NCBI GenBank assembly: GCA_002170485.2
Contig: NHDZ02000158.1
Span: 1-64,000, forward strand
Direction of reading: 5' to 3'
From: MED660 sp002691025
GTDB taxonomy: Bacteria; Myxococcota_A; UBA9160; UBA4427
DNA length: 64,000 bases
Shown here: positions 34,792 through 43,683 of the stretch, piece by piece
Numbering within the stretch: position 1 is the stretch's first letter
How the letters are laid out: each line of letters opens with the position of its first letter
Position numbers and translations under genes: made by a program
Notes under the pieces: model-generated
What the model saw: the letters and a program-made list of their open reading frames with translations, nothing else
What the model was told of the DNA's origin: nothing
Database searches by the model: none

Positions 34792-35562
34792 ATGCGCCTG
34801 AGACAAATCGCCCTGATGACCGACGACCTGGAAAAGGCAACCTCAGAGTTGACGGACCTCCTGGATTCGGAAGTCTGCTTCCGTGATCCAGGCGTGGCCC
34901 TCTTTGGGTTGCGGAATGTATTGATCCCCCTCGGATCAGACTTCCTCGAAGTCCTTGCCCCCGAACAGGAAGATACGGCGGGCGGGCGACACCTGAAGAG
35001 ACGTGGCCCAGGGGGATACATGGTGATATTCCAATGTGCGGACGGTGAGGCGGCCCGGGATCACGCCGTTCAGGCCGGAGCGAGAGCCGTTTGGCAGCAC
35101 GATGAATCGGGCATCCACGCGACCCATTTCCACCCACGCAGTCTTCCGGGAGCCATCGTTTCCATAGACTCCATGGAAGAATCGAATCCCGATTACTGTC
35201 GCCCCGATGCACGCTGGCACTGGGCAGGGCCCGACTGGAAGAGCCACCGCAGGGACAATGGGGTCGTCGGCTTGAACGGGGCTGTCATCCGCTCACGAGA
35301 TGCTGTGAGTGCCGCCGCGCGGTGGCAGGAAGTCCTCAACCTCGAGCCTTCGGCAGCCAACCCTGATGCACTCAAACTCGATCATGGCGAAATGCAGTTC
35401 GAAACCGGAAGCGATGAAGACTCCGACTTCCCTGCTTTCAGACTTCGACACAGTGACATTCCCAGCCTGCTCTCGCGCGCCCAGGAACTGGGCCTGCCCC
35501 ATGATGAAGGCGGCGTGGATGTGGCCGGAATAAGGATCGAACTGGACGCCGTACCACGCTGA
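34792..35562 (+). CDS. VOC-superfamily (glyoxalase-like) protein
   Basis: A 256-residue protein starting at ATG 34792 (AAGGAA eight bases before). It begins MRLRQIALMTDDLEKATSELTDLL, the first beta-alpha-beta unit of a vicinal-oxygen-chelate fold, and a second unit starts near NGVVGLNGAVIRSRDAVSAAARWQEVL (about residue 150). Tandem VOC modules occur in glyoxalases, ring-cleavage dioxygenases and lactoylglutathione-lyase-like proteins. Metal ligands are not clear: the first strand lacks His and the second carries Asn/Gly. Function unknown. It is convergent with an acyl-CoA dehydrogenase 13 bp away. Confidence 0.8.
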   Translation: MRLRQIALMTDDLEKATSELTDLLDSEVCFRDPGVALFGLRNVLIPLGSDFLEVLAPEQEDTAGGRHLKRRGPGGYMVIFQCADGEAARDHAVQAGARAVWQHDESGIHATHFHPRSLPGAIVSIDSMEESNPDYCRPDARWHWAGPDWKSHRRDNGVVGLNGAVIRSRDAVSAAARWQEVLNLEPSAANPDALKLDHGEMQFETGSDEDSDFPAFRLRHSDIPSLLSRAQELGLPHDEGGVDVAGIRIELDAVPR

Positions 35563-35575
35563 CCCCCTGCCCTTT

Positions 35576-36766
35576 CTATCGCAGACCGAAATCCCAGCCA
35601 TCGCCCGCCTTGAAAGAGCGCAAGATCCGTCGAGACGCGCTGGCTACGTGGACTTCATCCGGCCCGTCATAGATTCGGGCCGCACGAGCGTGACGATACA
35701 TTGATTCAAGCGGCGTATCCTCGGTGATCCCCATGGCGCCATGCACCTGAATCGCCCGGTCGACCACATTATGGAGCATGGTGGCTCCGGCGACCTTGAT
35801 CAGCGCAATTTCCACACGGGCTTCATCGCCCTGGTCGATCTTGCTCGCCGCATAGAGGGTGAGCATACGGGCTTGCTGGATTTCAGCCGCGCTGTCGAAG
35901 ATGAACTTCTGGATCTGCTGATGCTCTCCAAGTGTCTTCCCGAATGAAACACGGCTATTGGCCCGCTCACACATGAGATCAAACGCACGCTGAGCCTGAC
36001 CCAACCAACGCATGCAATGAAAAATGCGACCCGGGCCCAGCCGCTGCTGCGCGATCTTGAAACCGCCCCCTCTCGGACCGAGGAGGTTCTCTGCAGGAAC
36101 CCGTACGTTCTGGTAGTCCACCTCACAGTGACCTTCTCTCTGTCCCATGACCTTGACGTTACGCAGGATCTCGTAACCGGGCGCGTCGGTGGGCACCACG
36201 ATCATGCTGAAGGCATCGTGCGGAGCCACTTCATCGGACTCGGTCCGGGCCATGACCGTGGTGTAGGACGCCACATTGGCGCCCGTCGTGAACCACTTGC
36301 GACCGTTGATTACCCATTCATCACCCTCCAGAACTGCTCTTGTCTGCAGCTGCGTCGGGTCGGAACTCGCGACATCGGGCTCGGTCATTGCAAAACTCGG
36401 AAATACCTCTCCCTGGACAAGGGGCTCGAGATAACGGTCTCGCCACGCTTCGGACGCATGCAGGTTGAGCATGATGGAGTCCTGAAGTGAGTGGGTGCCG
36501 AGCGCCACCATGGCGGCCGGGGAACGTCCGATGACCTCGTTGACGAAGACATAGTCAAGAAACGGAAGTCCATGACCCCCGATTTCCTTTGGATGCCCCA
36601 GTGCCCAGAGTCCGGCTTCTTTCGCCTTCTGCATCAACCCCTGCATGACTTCACCCTTGGACCCGGTTTCCTCCAACACGCTCTCGACGGGATAGATCTC
36701 CGTCTCGATGAAATGCTGTACGCGCTGCCTGATCTCGCGAACGGGCTCGGGTATCTCGAAATCCAT
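35576..36766 (-). CDS. Acyl-CoA dehydrogenase
   Basis: A 396-residue FAD enzyme introducing a trans-2 double bond into an acyl-CoA. GGAGG lies upstream of ATG 36766; a longer in-frame start at 36853 would add 29 residues lacking family similarity. Visible motifs are SFAMTEPDVASSDPTQLQTRA (FAD/substrate), INGRKWFTTGA, LGPGRIFHCMRWLGQAQRAFDLM, RVSFGKTLGEHQQIQ and IQVHGAMGITEDTPLESMYRHARAARIYDGPDEVH. The ending ARIYDGPDEVH is typical of the ACAD10/11-type and long-chain groups. It is divergent from the TetR gene at 36888, which may regulate it. The substrate chain is unknown. Confidence 0.92.
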   Translation of the reverse strand: MDFEIPEPVREIRQRVQHFIETEIYPVESVLEETGSKGEVMQGLMQKAKEAGLWALGHPKEIGGHGLPFLDYVFVNEVIGRSPAAMVALGTHSLQDSIMLNLHASEAWRDRYLEPLVQGEVFPSFAMTEPDVASSDPTQLQTRAVLEGDEWVINGRKWFTTGANVASYTTVMARTESDEVAPHDAFSMIVVPTDAPGYEILRNVKVMGQREGHCEVDYQNVRVPAENLLGPRGGGFKIAQQRLGPGRIFHCMRWLGQAQRAFDLMCERANSRVSFGKTLGEHQQIQKFIFDSAAEIQQARMLTLYAASKIDQGDEARVEIALIKVAGATMLHNVVDRAIQVHGAMGITEDTPLESMYRHARAARIYDGPDEVHVASASRRILRSFKAGDGWDFGLR

Positions 36767-36887
36767 ATTCTGGGACCTCCCTTTGTCGGACCCGCTCGGA
36801 TCTCGCGCTTCAATCACCGAGTCAGGCCCTGCTGTGTCGACCTTGTTCCGCATGGAATTTTAGCATGCCCTATGTCATAATTTCTCG

Positions 36888-37484
36888 ATGGCGGAATCCC
36901 AAAAAGATCTGGCCCTTTCCGACGGCCGACTGCAGCGCTCGGAAAGAAGCCGCGAAGCCATCGTACAGGCCCTTCTTTCGCTTGTGCGAGAGGGAGCCCC
37001 TCGGCCCACCGCCGAACGGGTCGCCGAGAAAGCGGGCGTGGGAATCCGAACGGTTTTCAGGCATTTCTCCGACATGGATTCCCTTTTCGTACAACTCCAC
37101 GAAAAGCTCTCGGCCGAGTTGATTCCGCTCCTCGGTGAGCCTCAACCCGGGACGCTCCTTGAACGTTGCCAAGCCCTCCTGATGAACCGTTCCATTTTCT
37201 ATGAACGATACGCTCCTTTCAGGAAGTCGAGTGAACTGCAACTGTGGCGCTCTCCCTTTCTGCAGAAAGAGAGAGAGAACGAAGCCGTCCGGTTGAGAAA
37301 GCACCTGGTCCTCTCGCTACCGGAACTCGACAGTGCCTCCCCGGACATCGTGGAAGCCTGTGACGCGCTGACCTCTTTCGAAACCTGGAGTCGACTCCGG
37401 GTGACCCAGGATTTGAGTCGGAACCGAGCCATGAAGGTGACCGAAAAAGCGCTGCTCAACCTTCTAGGGGATGGTGCGGGATAA
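36888..37484 (+). CDS. TetR-family transcriptional regulator, copy 3
   Basis: A 198-residue regulator with an N-terminal HTH: TAERVAEKAGVGIRTVFRHFSDMDSLF (residues about 41-67). The C-terminal domain is a generic TetR ligand domain with a short hydrophobic core. It is divergent from an acyl-CoA dehydrogenase, with TATGTCATAA and TAGCATGCCC in the gap (36861-36880), and heads the run dioxygenase, nitroreductase, GST and LLM oxidoreductase, which it probably controls. Its recognition segment is unlike those of TetR copies 1 and 2. Confidence 0.9.
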   Translation: MAESQKDLALSDGRLQRSERSREAIVQALLSLVREGAPRPTAERVAEKAGVGIRTVFRHFSDMDSLFVQLHEKLSAELIPLLGEPQPGTLLERCQALLMNRSIFYERYAPFRKSSELQLWRSPFLQKERENEAVRLRKHLVLSLPELDSASPDIVEACDALTSFETWSRLRVTQDLSRNRAMKVTEKALLNLLGDGAG

Positions 37485-37534
37485 TCCATCCATCTTCGTT
37501 CCCTGGCCTTGAAAAGCTTCCAAGAAAAAGTGAA

Positions 37535-38389
37535 ATGACATCCCACTCCTATCAGTTCATTGATTTGAAGCCGAATCAAGAATCCGTTGGTGCGGAAATT
37601 CGTGGAATCGACCTGAGCAAACCCATCGATTCCCGGGCCGCGGATGAAATCCTCCGGGCGACGGGNGAGTTCGGAATGACNTACTTCCGCGACCAGACCT
37701 TGACACCCGACGAACACCTCCGCTTTGCTCGCTCTGTAGGGGAGATCAATATCAACCGCTTTTTCGGCACCGTGGAGGGTCAACCGGAAATTGCCGAAGT
37801 ACGAAAAGAACCCGAACAGAAATTCAATATCGGCGGCGGCTGGCACACCGACCACTCCTACGACCAGATTCCTGCGCTCGGGTCGATTCTTCTGGCCCGG
37901 ACCGTACCCGACCGCGGCGGGGACACTCTTTTCGCAAGCATGTACGCGGCGTATGAAGGACTTTCGGATGGTTTGAAGGAGACTCTTTCCCATCTAAGAG
38001 CCACGCATTCAAGCCGGCACGTCTTCGGCGAGACATCGAAGATGCCAGCCGATTTGAAGGATCGACTGGGAAATGCCGAAAAGGCCGTGCAAGACACCCA
38101 TCACCCGGCTGTCATTACCCACCCGATCTCTGGCAGGAAGGCCCTCTACATCAACCCGGGCTTCACGATCCAGTTCGAGGGATGGTCCAAGGACGAGTCT
38201 CGAGCCCTCCTCGACTACCTGTACGCCCATGCGTCCCAGCCCGANTTCACCTATCGGTTCCAGTGGCAGGAGGGCTCTATTGCCTTTTGGGACAATCGCT
38301 GNACCTGGCATTACGCCCTGAACGANTACCACGGACAACGACGTGTAATGCACCGTATCACTCTTGCCGGCTGCGCNTTGGCCGAGTAA
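37535..38389 (+). CDS. TauD/TfdA-family Fe(II)/2-oxoglutarate dioxygenase
   Basis: A 284-residue dioxygenase. The iron-binding triad is visible as His and Asp in GGGWHTDHSYD (about residues 105-115) and His in TWHYAL near 255. The 2-oxoglutarate-binding Arg lies in RRVMHRITLAG near the end. Family members hydroxylate taurine, 2,4-D, alkylsulfates or carnitine-like compounds, often releasing sulfite or a phenol. Five codons contain an N (two near residue 45, the rest in the C-terminal third), so single residues are uncertain, but the frame is continuous. The gene lies 50 bp after the TetR gene and 18 bp before the nitroreductase. Confidence 0.9.
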   Translation: MTSHSYQFIDLKPNQESVGAEIRGIDLSKPIDSRAADEILRATXEFGMXYFRDQTLTPDEHLRFARSVGEININRFFGTVEGQPEIAEVRKEPEQKFNIGGGWHTDHSYDQIPALGSILLARTVPDRGGDTLFASMYAAYEGLSDGLKETLSHLRATHSSRHVFGETSKMPADLKDRLGNAEKAVQDTHHPAVITHPISGRKALYINPGFTIQFEGWSKDESRALLDYLYAHASQPXFTYRFQWQEGSIAFWDNRXTWHYALNXYHGQRRVMHRITLAGCXLAE

Positions 38390-38407
38390 TCGAAAGAGAT
38401 TGGAATC

Positions 38408-39112
38408 ATGCCGGACGAAGCCCTGAATACAGAACCCACTCTTCGCGTGGACGAAGCCATCCAGTCGCGCCGTTCAGTCAGGGCATTCTCTTCCAAATCC
38501 GTATCACGAGAGACCATCGAGCAGATGCTGGAAACGGCCAGCCGAGCGGCCTCGGGCGGAAATCTGCAGCCGTGGAAGGTCTATGTACTGGCGGGTGAAG
38601 CGCGCGATGCCCTGGTCTCCCGCGTAGCCGAGAAAATGAAGGAAACGCCATTCGGAGATGGACCTGAATACGACATCTACCCCCAAGACCTGACCGAACC
38701 CTTCATTTCCAGGAGAACCGAAGTGGCTCGGGAAATGTATGANCTGGTGGGAATTGCCCGAGATGACTCCGCTGGCCGAATGGCTCACATGGCCCGTAAT
38801 TTCAGCTTCTTCGATGCACCCATTGGAATGATTCTCACCATCGACAGACAGATGGGATCGCCCCAATTCGTCGATCTCGGAATCTTTCTCGGNAATTTGA
38901 TGCTCCTCGCCCGAGAACAGGGTCTTCACACCTGCCCTCAGGAAGCCTGGTCGCTATGGGGAAAGACCATACGGGAAGAAGTAGGCGTGCCCGAAAACGA
39001 GATCGTCTTCTGCGGGCTCGCTCTCGGTCACGCGGATGGCCAGGCCCCGATCAACCGCCTCCAGACCACCCGGGCGGGCCTTTCGGACTTCGCCGAACTA
39101 CGAGGCTTCTGA
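38408..39112 (+). CDS. Nitroreductase-family FMN protein
   Basis: A 234-residue nitroreductase-fold protein. The FMN-binding N-terminus reads IQSRRSVRAFSSKSVSRETI (about 18-37) and ASRAASGGNLQPWKVYVLAG, with a C-terminal VFCGLALGHADGQAPIN segment. Members reduce nitro-aromatics, quinones or flavins with NAD(P)H as homodimers. Two codons contain N. It follows the dioxygenase closely and precedes the GST, so the four genes read as one detoxification or degradation operon. The substrate is unknown. Confidence 0.9.
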   Translation: MPDEALNTEPTLRVDEAIQSRRSVRAFSSKSVSRETIEQMLETASRAASGGNLQPWKVYVLAGEARDALVSRVAEKMKETPFGDGPEYDIYPQDLTEPFISRRTEVAREMYXLVGIARDDSAGRMAHMARNFSFFDAPIGMILTIDRQMGSPQFVDLGIFLXNLMLLAREQGLHTCPQEAWSLWGKTIREEVGVPENEIVFCGLALGHADGQAPINRLQTTRAGLSDFAELRGF

Positions 39113-39188
39113 ACGCGCGACCCCGGACGGGCTCGCTCATCCCCAAGAAGAGGCCTCCGCTTCCGAAACCTTCCGAAAGGACACCTCC

Positions 39189-39872
39189 ATGATCGACCTG
39201 TACACATCGCCCACACCCAACGGCTGGAAAGCCTCCGTCACGCTTGAAGAACTCGGCCTTCCCTACGAGGCACATCCGATCGACCTCTCCAAGAATGTCC
39301 AGAAGGAAGAGTGGTTCCTCGCCCTGAACCCGAACGGAAGAATCCCCGTCATCGTGGATCGGGATATGGATGACTTCGCGGTCTTCGAGACCGGTGCCAT
39401 CATGATCTACCTNGCTGAAAAAGCAGGGCGACTCCTGCCTGCCGACCCGAAAGAACGATCACGTGTGATCCAGTGGCTGATGTTCCAGATGGGCGGAATC
39501 GGTCCCATGATGGGGCAAGCCAACGTGTTCTTCCGATATTTCCCGGAAAANATCCAACCCGCCATCGATCGCTACCAGAACGAAAGTCGTCGTCTTTTCG
39601 AGGTCCTCGACCGACGACTCGGAGAAAGCGAATGGCTCGCAAGCGAATACTCCATCGCCGATATCGCAAACTGGTGCTGGGTCAGGACCTACAAATGGTC
39701 TGGAGTCGACATGGATGGACTGGAGAACCTGAGACGCTGGCTTGACGCCATGAAGGAAAAACCCGGGTGTAGAAAAGGGGTAGAAGTCCCCTTCAAGATG
39801 GAAAGCGCTCTTCGTAGCAAGAAGGCCGAAGAAGAATTCGCTGAAAACGCAAGGAAATCGCTTCAGAAATAG
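39189..39872 (+). CDS. Glutathione S-transferase-family protein (YfcG/YghU-like)
   Basis: A 227-residue protein. ATG 39189 lies eight bases after AAGGA; a longer in-frame start at 39036 would overlap the nitroreductase. The N-terminal thioredoxin-like domain begins MIDLYTSPTPNGWKASVTLEELG and contains LNPNGRIPVIVD (glutathione-binding loop). The C-terminal domain is all-helical with SEYSIADIANWCWVRTYKW. The TPNGxK start is characteristic of the YfcG/YghU (Nu-class) group, which reduce disulfides or peroxides and use Thr/Asn instead of Tyr or Ser. Two N bases occur. It is 14 bp from the LLM gene. Confidence 0.9.
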   Translation: MIDLYTSPTPNGWKASVTLEELGLPYEAHPIDLSKNVQKEEWFLALNPNGRIPVIVDRDMDDFAVFETGAIMIYXAEKAGRLLPADPKERSRVIQWLMFQMGGIGPMMGQANVFFRYFPEXIQPAIDRYQNESRRLFEVLDRRLGESEWLASEYSIADIANWCWVRTYKWSGVDMDGLENLRRWLDAMKEKPGCRKGVEVPFKMESALRSKKAEEEFAENARKSLQK

Positions 39873-39886
39873 AAATGGAGAAATAG

Positions 39887-40930
39887 ATGAAACTGGGAAT
39901 CGGTGCGGTCAGCTTTGGGCCGAGAGTACAACTGAATATGGACTTGCTTCTCCGCGCGGAAGAACTGGGATTTGACTCAGCCTGGACCGCCGAGGCCTGG
40001 GGCAACGATGCGGTGAGCACCGCAAGCTGGGTTCTGGCTCGGACCTCGAAGATCAAGGTCGGTACGTCCATCATGCAGATGCCGGCCCGGCAGCCCGCCA
40101 TGGCCGCCATGACGGCCATGTCGCTGGATCACCTCTCCGGAGGGCGTTTCATCCTGGGCCTCGGGCCATCCGGCCCCCAGGTCGCAGAAGGTTGGTACGG
40201 GGTGCCCTACGGCAAGCCTCTGACGCGCACCCGTGAGTACATCAACATCATTCGGCAGATCTGGGCCCGCGAGGCGCCCGTTCATTTCGATGGGGAGTAC
40301 TACACGATTCCCGCCACCGGTCCCGGTACCACAGGCATGGGAAAGCCCCTGAAGAGCATCGTCCACGGCAGCCCGGACATCCCGATCTACACCGCTTCAA
40401 TTTCGCCCAACGGCCTCCGCTGCTCCGGTGAAGTCGCCGACGGTGTGTTNCCCATGATGCTCGACCCGGAAACCGTCGACCGCGCCTACCTTCCCTTCAT
40501 CGAGGAAGGATTCGCCAAAGCCGAGGGCGAGAAGAGCCTGGAAAACTTTTCGGTCGTACCCGGAGTGAGTGTCATCATTCACGACGATATCGAGCAGGTT
40601 CGAGTGCCCGTGAAGTCGCACATGGCTCTCTATATCGGGGGCATGGGAGCCAGAGACAAGAACTTCTACAACGATCTCGCCAAGAGGCTCGGCTACGAGG
40701 AAGCAGCCCAGAAGATCCAGGATCTCTTCCTNGATGGGAAGAAACAGGAAGCGGCCATGGCCGTCCCGGATGATCTGGTCGACGCCTGTCACCTGGTCGG
40801 CCCCGCGGACAGGATCCGTGACCGACTTCAAGCCTGGAAAGAAGCGGGCAACAAGAGGTGGGTCGACACCATGAGCATTTCGACCACACAGACCGAAGCG
40901 CTCGAACTGGTCGCCGAGGAAATGCTCTAG
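39887..40930 (+). CDS. LLM-class (F420- or FMN-dependent) oxidoreductase
   Basis: A 347-residue luciferase-like TIM barrel. GGAG lies upstream of the ATG. The N-terminus MKLGIGAVSFGPR, WTAEAWGNDAVS, SGGRFILGLGPSGPQVAEGWYG and a C-terminal HLVGPADRIRDRLQAW match F420-dependent LLM enzymes of the N5,N10-methylene-H4MPT reductase-like group. Both F420 and FMN are used in the superfamily, and the residues that decide are not clear by eye. It ends the TetR copy 3 operon; a hairpin terminator follows. It probably oxidises or reduces the ring or side chain of the compound handled by the dioxygenase, an inference from the order of genes. Two codons contain N. Confidence 0.9.
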   Translation: MKLGIGAVSFGPRVQLNMDLLLRAEELGFDSAWTAEAWGNDAVSTASWVLARTSKIKVGTSIMQMPARQPAMAAMTAMSLDHLSGGRFILGLGPSGPQVAEGWYGVPYGKPLTRTREYINIIRQIWAREAPVHFDGEYYTIPATGPGTTGMGKPLKSIVHGSPDIPIYTASISPNGLRCSGEVADGVXPMMLDPETVDRAYLPFIEEGFAKAEGEKSLENFSVVPGVSVIIHDDIEQVRVPVKSHMALYIGGMGARDKNFYNDLAKRLGYEEAAQKIQDLFXDGKKQEAAMAVPDDLVDACHLVGPADRIRDRLQAWKEAGNKRWVDTMSISTTQTEALELVAEEML

Positions 40931-40946
40931 AGCGACTCGAAAGAAA

Positions 40947-40979
40947 AAGGCCGTCCAGATTCATCCTCTGGACGGCCTT
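40947..40979. terminator. Bidirectional intrinsic terminator
   Basis: AAGGCCGTCCAG (40947-40958) pairs perfectly with CTGGACGGCCTT (40968-40979) over a nine-base loop. A-rich sequence precedes the stem, giving a T-rich tail on the minus strand; the plus-strand tail is CATTC. It sits between the LLM gene and the convergent acyl-CoA dehydrogenase, so it can end both transcripts. Confidence 0.85.
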
Positions 40980-41007
40980 CATTCAACTCAAGGTGTGAGC
41001 CGTAAGG

Positions 41008-42150
41008 CTAGTAACCACCCAGGGTCGCGTACCGATCCCGGTGCCAGGATGAAGACCCCAGTGTCTCAACCATGACTCGCCCACGCTTGAGATAGAGGCC
41101 GATATCCTCCTCATCGGTCACACCGATTCCACCGTACATCTGAACGGCCTCGTTGCAGATCATGACAACGGCATCGTTCAGCCTTGCCTTCGCGCAACTC
41201 GTCAGCATGGAAAGCCGTTCGTGGTCATCTCCATCGAGCGCACTCATCGCTTCCATCACGATGGAGCGAGACAGNTCCGCCTCGACGAACATATTGGCCG
41301 CGCGATGCTTGAGCGCCTGGAATGTACCAATCAACACCCCGAACTGCTCTCGGGTCTTCAGATACTCCAAGGTCTTCTGGAATGCCTGATCCAGGGTTCC
41401 CAGCATCTCAGCACACAGCATGATGGTCGCACGATCCAGAACGGGATCGAGCACATCCGCACCCCGATCCACTTCTCCGATCACAGCCGACTTCTCGACC
41501 TTGACTCCATCCAGTCCGAGATTGGCCGCATTGCGACCGTCTACCATGATGGTCCGGTCGACCTGCAGGCCTTGCNCATCGGCATCCACCAGGAAGAGGG
41601 TCAGCCCCTCTCGGTCCGCTTTCGAACCTGAAGTCCTGGCGACAACGACGATCTGGTCCGCCACATGACCGTCCAGGACAAAAGTCTTGCATCCATTCAG
41701 GACAAATTGGTCACCTGACAACTCAGCGGTCGTCTCCACATGGTGAGGGCTGTAGTGGGAACGCTCCTGGAAGGCGAGAGAAAGGACCTTCTCGCCGGAA
41801 CAAACCGCAGTCAGCACNTCCTTCTGCTGCAATTCATTCCCACCTTCAAGAATGCAGCCGCCGCCCATCACCACACTGGCAAGAATGGGCTGAGCCACCA
41901 AGGCGCGTCCACACTCTTCAAAGATCTGGCCCAATTCGAAATAACCCATGTCGAGTCCGCCAAAGTCTTCGGGGTAGACAACACCCGTCCACCCCAACTC
42001 GGACATTTCCGAAAAGAGTTTTCGATCAAAGCCAACTTCATCCACGCTATCGCGAAGCCTTCGCAATTCCGCAACAGGGCTCTTCTCTTGAATGAATTCG
42101 TGGGCGGTCTGTTTGAGCAGTTCCTGCTCTTCTGTCAGTATGAATCCCAT
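41008..42150 (-). CDS. Acyl-CoA dehydrogenase, beta-type subunit
   Basis: A 380-residue acyl-CoA dehydrogenase. It starts MGFILTEEQELLKQTAHEFI and ends in AVQMYGGIGVTDEEDIGLYLKRGRVMVETLGSSSWHRDRYA. It lacks the GGTxEVQxxIIA signature present in its upstream partner (42175), a pattern seen in the beta subunits of heteromeric alpha2-beta2 acyl-CoA dehydrogenases such as those acting on steroid side chains. LAFQERSHYSPHHVETTA is the substrate/FAD loop. Three codons contain N. It follows its partner by 24 bp on the same strand. Confidence 0.9.
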   Translation of the reverse strand: MGFILTEEQELLKQTAHEFIQEKSPVAELRRLRDSVDEVGFDRKLFSEMSELGWTGVVYPEDFGGLDMGYFELGQIFEECGRALVAQPILASVVMGGGCILEGGNELQQKXVLTAVCSGEKVLSLAFQERSHYSPHHVETTAELSGDQFVLNGCKTFVLDGHVADQIVVVARTSGSKADREGLTLFLVDADXQGLQVDRTIMVDGRNAANLGLDGVKVEKSAVIGEVDRGADVLDPVLDRATIMLCAEMLGTLDQAFQKTLEYLKTREQFGVLIGTFQALKHRAANMFVEAXLSRSIVMEAMSALDGDDHERLSMLTSCAKARLNDAVVMICNEAVQMYGGIGVTDEEDIGLYLKRGRVMVETLGSSSWHRDRYATLGGY

Positions 42151-42174
42151 TTTCTCTTCTCCCCTGACTCTCGA

Positions 42175-43368
42175 TCAATCCGGAAGGCCAAGCACGCGCT
42201 TGGCAATGATGTTGAGCTGCACTTCGGAAGTNCCGCCTTCAATGGAGTTCCCATAGGAACGCAGCCAATCGCGAGTCTGCGAGAGCTCTTCGCTCTTGAA
42301 CGCATCCCCCTCCCAGCCCAGGGACCGCGTGCCCATCATCGACATACGCACTTCATTCCGGCGCTTGTTGAGCTCTGTGCCATAGAGTTTGAAAATCGAA
42401 GATGCGGGTCCAGGCGGGATTCCCGCCTTGGCTTCGGCAGCGGACTTATGCGTCGTCGCCGAAAACACCTGCTGATCCATCTTCAACTGGGTGATTCGTT
42501 GACGGATCTCNGCGTCAGCAATTCGNCCCTCGACCTCACCAAAATAGTCCTTGGCCTTGTCGGTGATGCTGCCGTAGCTTCCACCGCCCATACCGAATCC
42601 CATGCCACCGATCATCGACCGCTCATGCTGGAGCAATCGCTTCGCAATGGTCCAACCGCCACCCAGCGGTCCCACCAACTGATCCTTGGGGACCTTGACG
42701 TTCTCGAAGAAGGTCTGGCAGAAGGGAGAAGCTCCACTGATCAGCTGGATGGGTGAAACCGTCACACCCGGGCTCTTCATATCAAAGAGCAGGAAGCTGA
42801 TGCCATCGTGCTTGGGCACGCTGGTGTCAGTTCTCACCAGGCAGAAAATCCAATCCGCATTGTCCGCATAGCTGGTCCAGATCTTCTGACCGTTGACCAG
42901 GAAGTGGTCCCCCATGTCTTCGGCGCGAGTCTGGAGACTGGCCAGATCTGATCCGGATCCCGGCTCGCTGTATCCCTGGCACCACCAGATCTTGCCTTGG
43001 GTGATCTCCGGAATGAACCGCTGCTTCTGCTCTTCCGTCGCGTACTCCAGCAGAACAGGGCCCAGCATCGACATGCCAAAACTGGTCAGGGCCGGCGGAG
43101 CCCCGAGGGCGCTCATTTCCTGGCTCAAGACCTTGGCTTCTTCTTTACTGAGGCCGCCTCCACCGTACTCCGAAGGCCAGGTCGGACACGTCCAACCCTT
43201 CTCTCCCATCCGGTCGAGCCAGACTTTCTTGTCGTCTGTTCGACCCTGAGCGGCACGACCACCCCACTCCAGATCCTCCGCCGATGCGGATCCACCGCGC
43301 AGGGACTCGGGGCATTGGGCCTCTAGCCATGAGCGAACTTCTTGCCTGAAACCATCTAGGTCGGACAT
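42175..43368 (-). CDS. Acyl-CoA dehydrogenase, alpha-type subunit
   Basis: A 397-residue acyl-CoA dehydrogenase. YGGGGLSKEEAKVLSQEM, WCQGYSEPGSGSDLASLQTRA, LVNGQKIWTSYADNADW and a C-terminal IEGXTSEVQLNIIAKRVLGLPD mark the catalytic type of subunit. The ending is the usual FadE GGTxExQxxxIxxxxLGLP signature (with one N in the Gly codon). It is encoded directly before the beta-type gene at 41008, and the pair probably forms a heterotetramer. The first gene of this operon starts near 43368 with a 315-bp gap upstream, where the promoter should lie. Acyl substrate unknown. Confidence 0.9.
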   Translation of the reverse strand: MSDLDGFRQEVRSWLEAQCPESLRGGSASAEDLEWGGRAAQGRTDDKKVWLDRMGEKGWTCPTWPSEYGGGGLSKEEAKVLSQEMSALGAPPALTSFGMSMLGPVLLEYATEEQKQRFIPEITQGKIWWCQGYSEPGSGSDLASLQTRAEDMGDHFLVNGQKIWTSYADNADWIFCLVRTDTSVPKHDGISFLLFDMKSPGVTVSPIQLISGASPFCQTFFENVKVPKDQLVGPLGGGWTIAKRLLQHERSMIGGMGFGMGGGSYGSITDKAKDYFGEVEXRIADXEIRQRITQLKMDQQVFSATTHKSAAEAKAGIPPGPASSIFKLYGTELNKRRNEVRMSMMGTRSLGWEGDAFKSEELSQTRDWLRSYGNSIEGXTSEVQLNIIAKRVLGLPD

Positions 43369-43683
43369 GATTGGACTCTCCTGATTCTCGAAGTTGGAAA
43401 CGACGCCAAGGCCTGGTTCTGCGCAGCTGGAACAAAGCCTTTCGGGCTACTCGATTGGCCACCCTGCAGCGTCTTCGTTGAGCACTCCCAAAGCAGGCAA
43501 ATAGANCCCCCTCTGGAGGAGTGTGACCCCCCAATGGATGCTGGGGAGCGCTTACCTCAAACCGAATTTTTGACAAAACAGACCGTAGACATTGGCAGAT
43601 CCCGTGCCAATATGCCACTCGGCGCTACTCTTCCGGTCCTTCAAAGATCTGCTTACCCACCCTCCCCCCACAGGAGCTCGATT
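43369..43683. promoter_or_regulatory. Divergent promoter region with an inverted repeat
   Basis: About 315 bp between two divergent acyl-CoA dehydrogenase genes, with no convincing gene. TTGACA at 43570-43575 is a possible -35 element. TTGGCA (43592-43597) and TGCCAA (43605-43610) form an inverted repeat over a 7-base spacer, a candidate operator. One base (43506) is N. Confidence 0.5.

Noticed and set aside
36861..36880. Further copy of the 18-bp operator before TetR copy 3
   Set aside because: Only a TATGTCATA-like half match; the palindrome is not preserved, and this regulator has a different recognition helix.
41740..42756. 338-residue plus-strand frame across two acyl-CoA dehydrogenase genes
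   Set aside because: It spans the boundary of two real minus-strand genes and has no domain.
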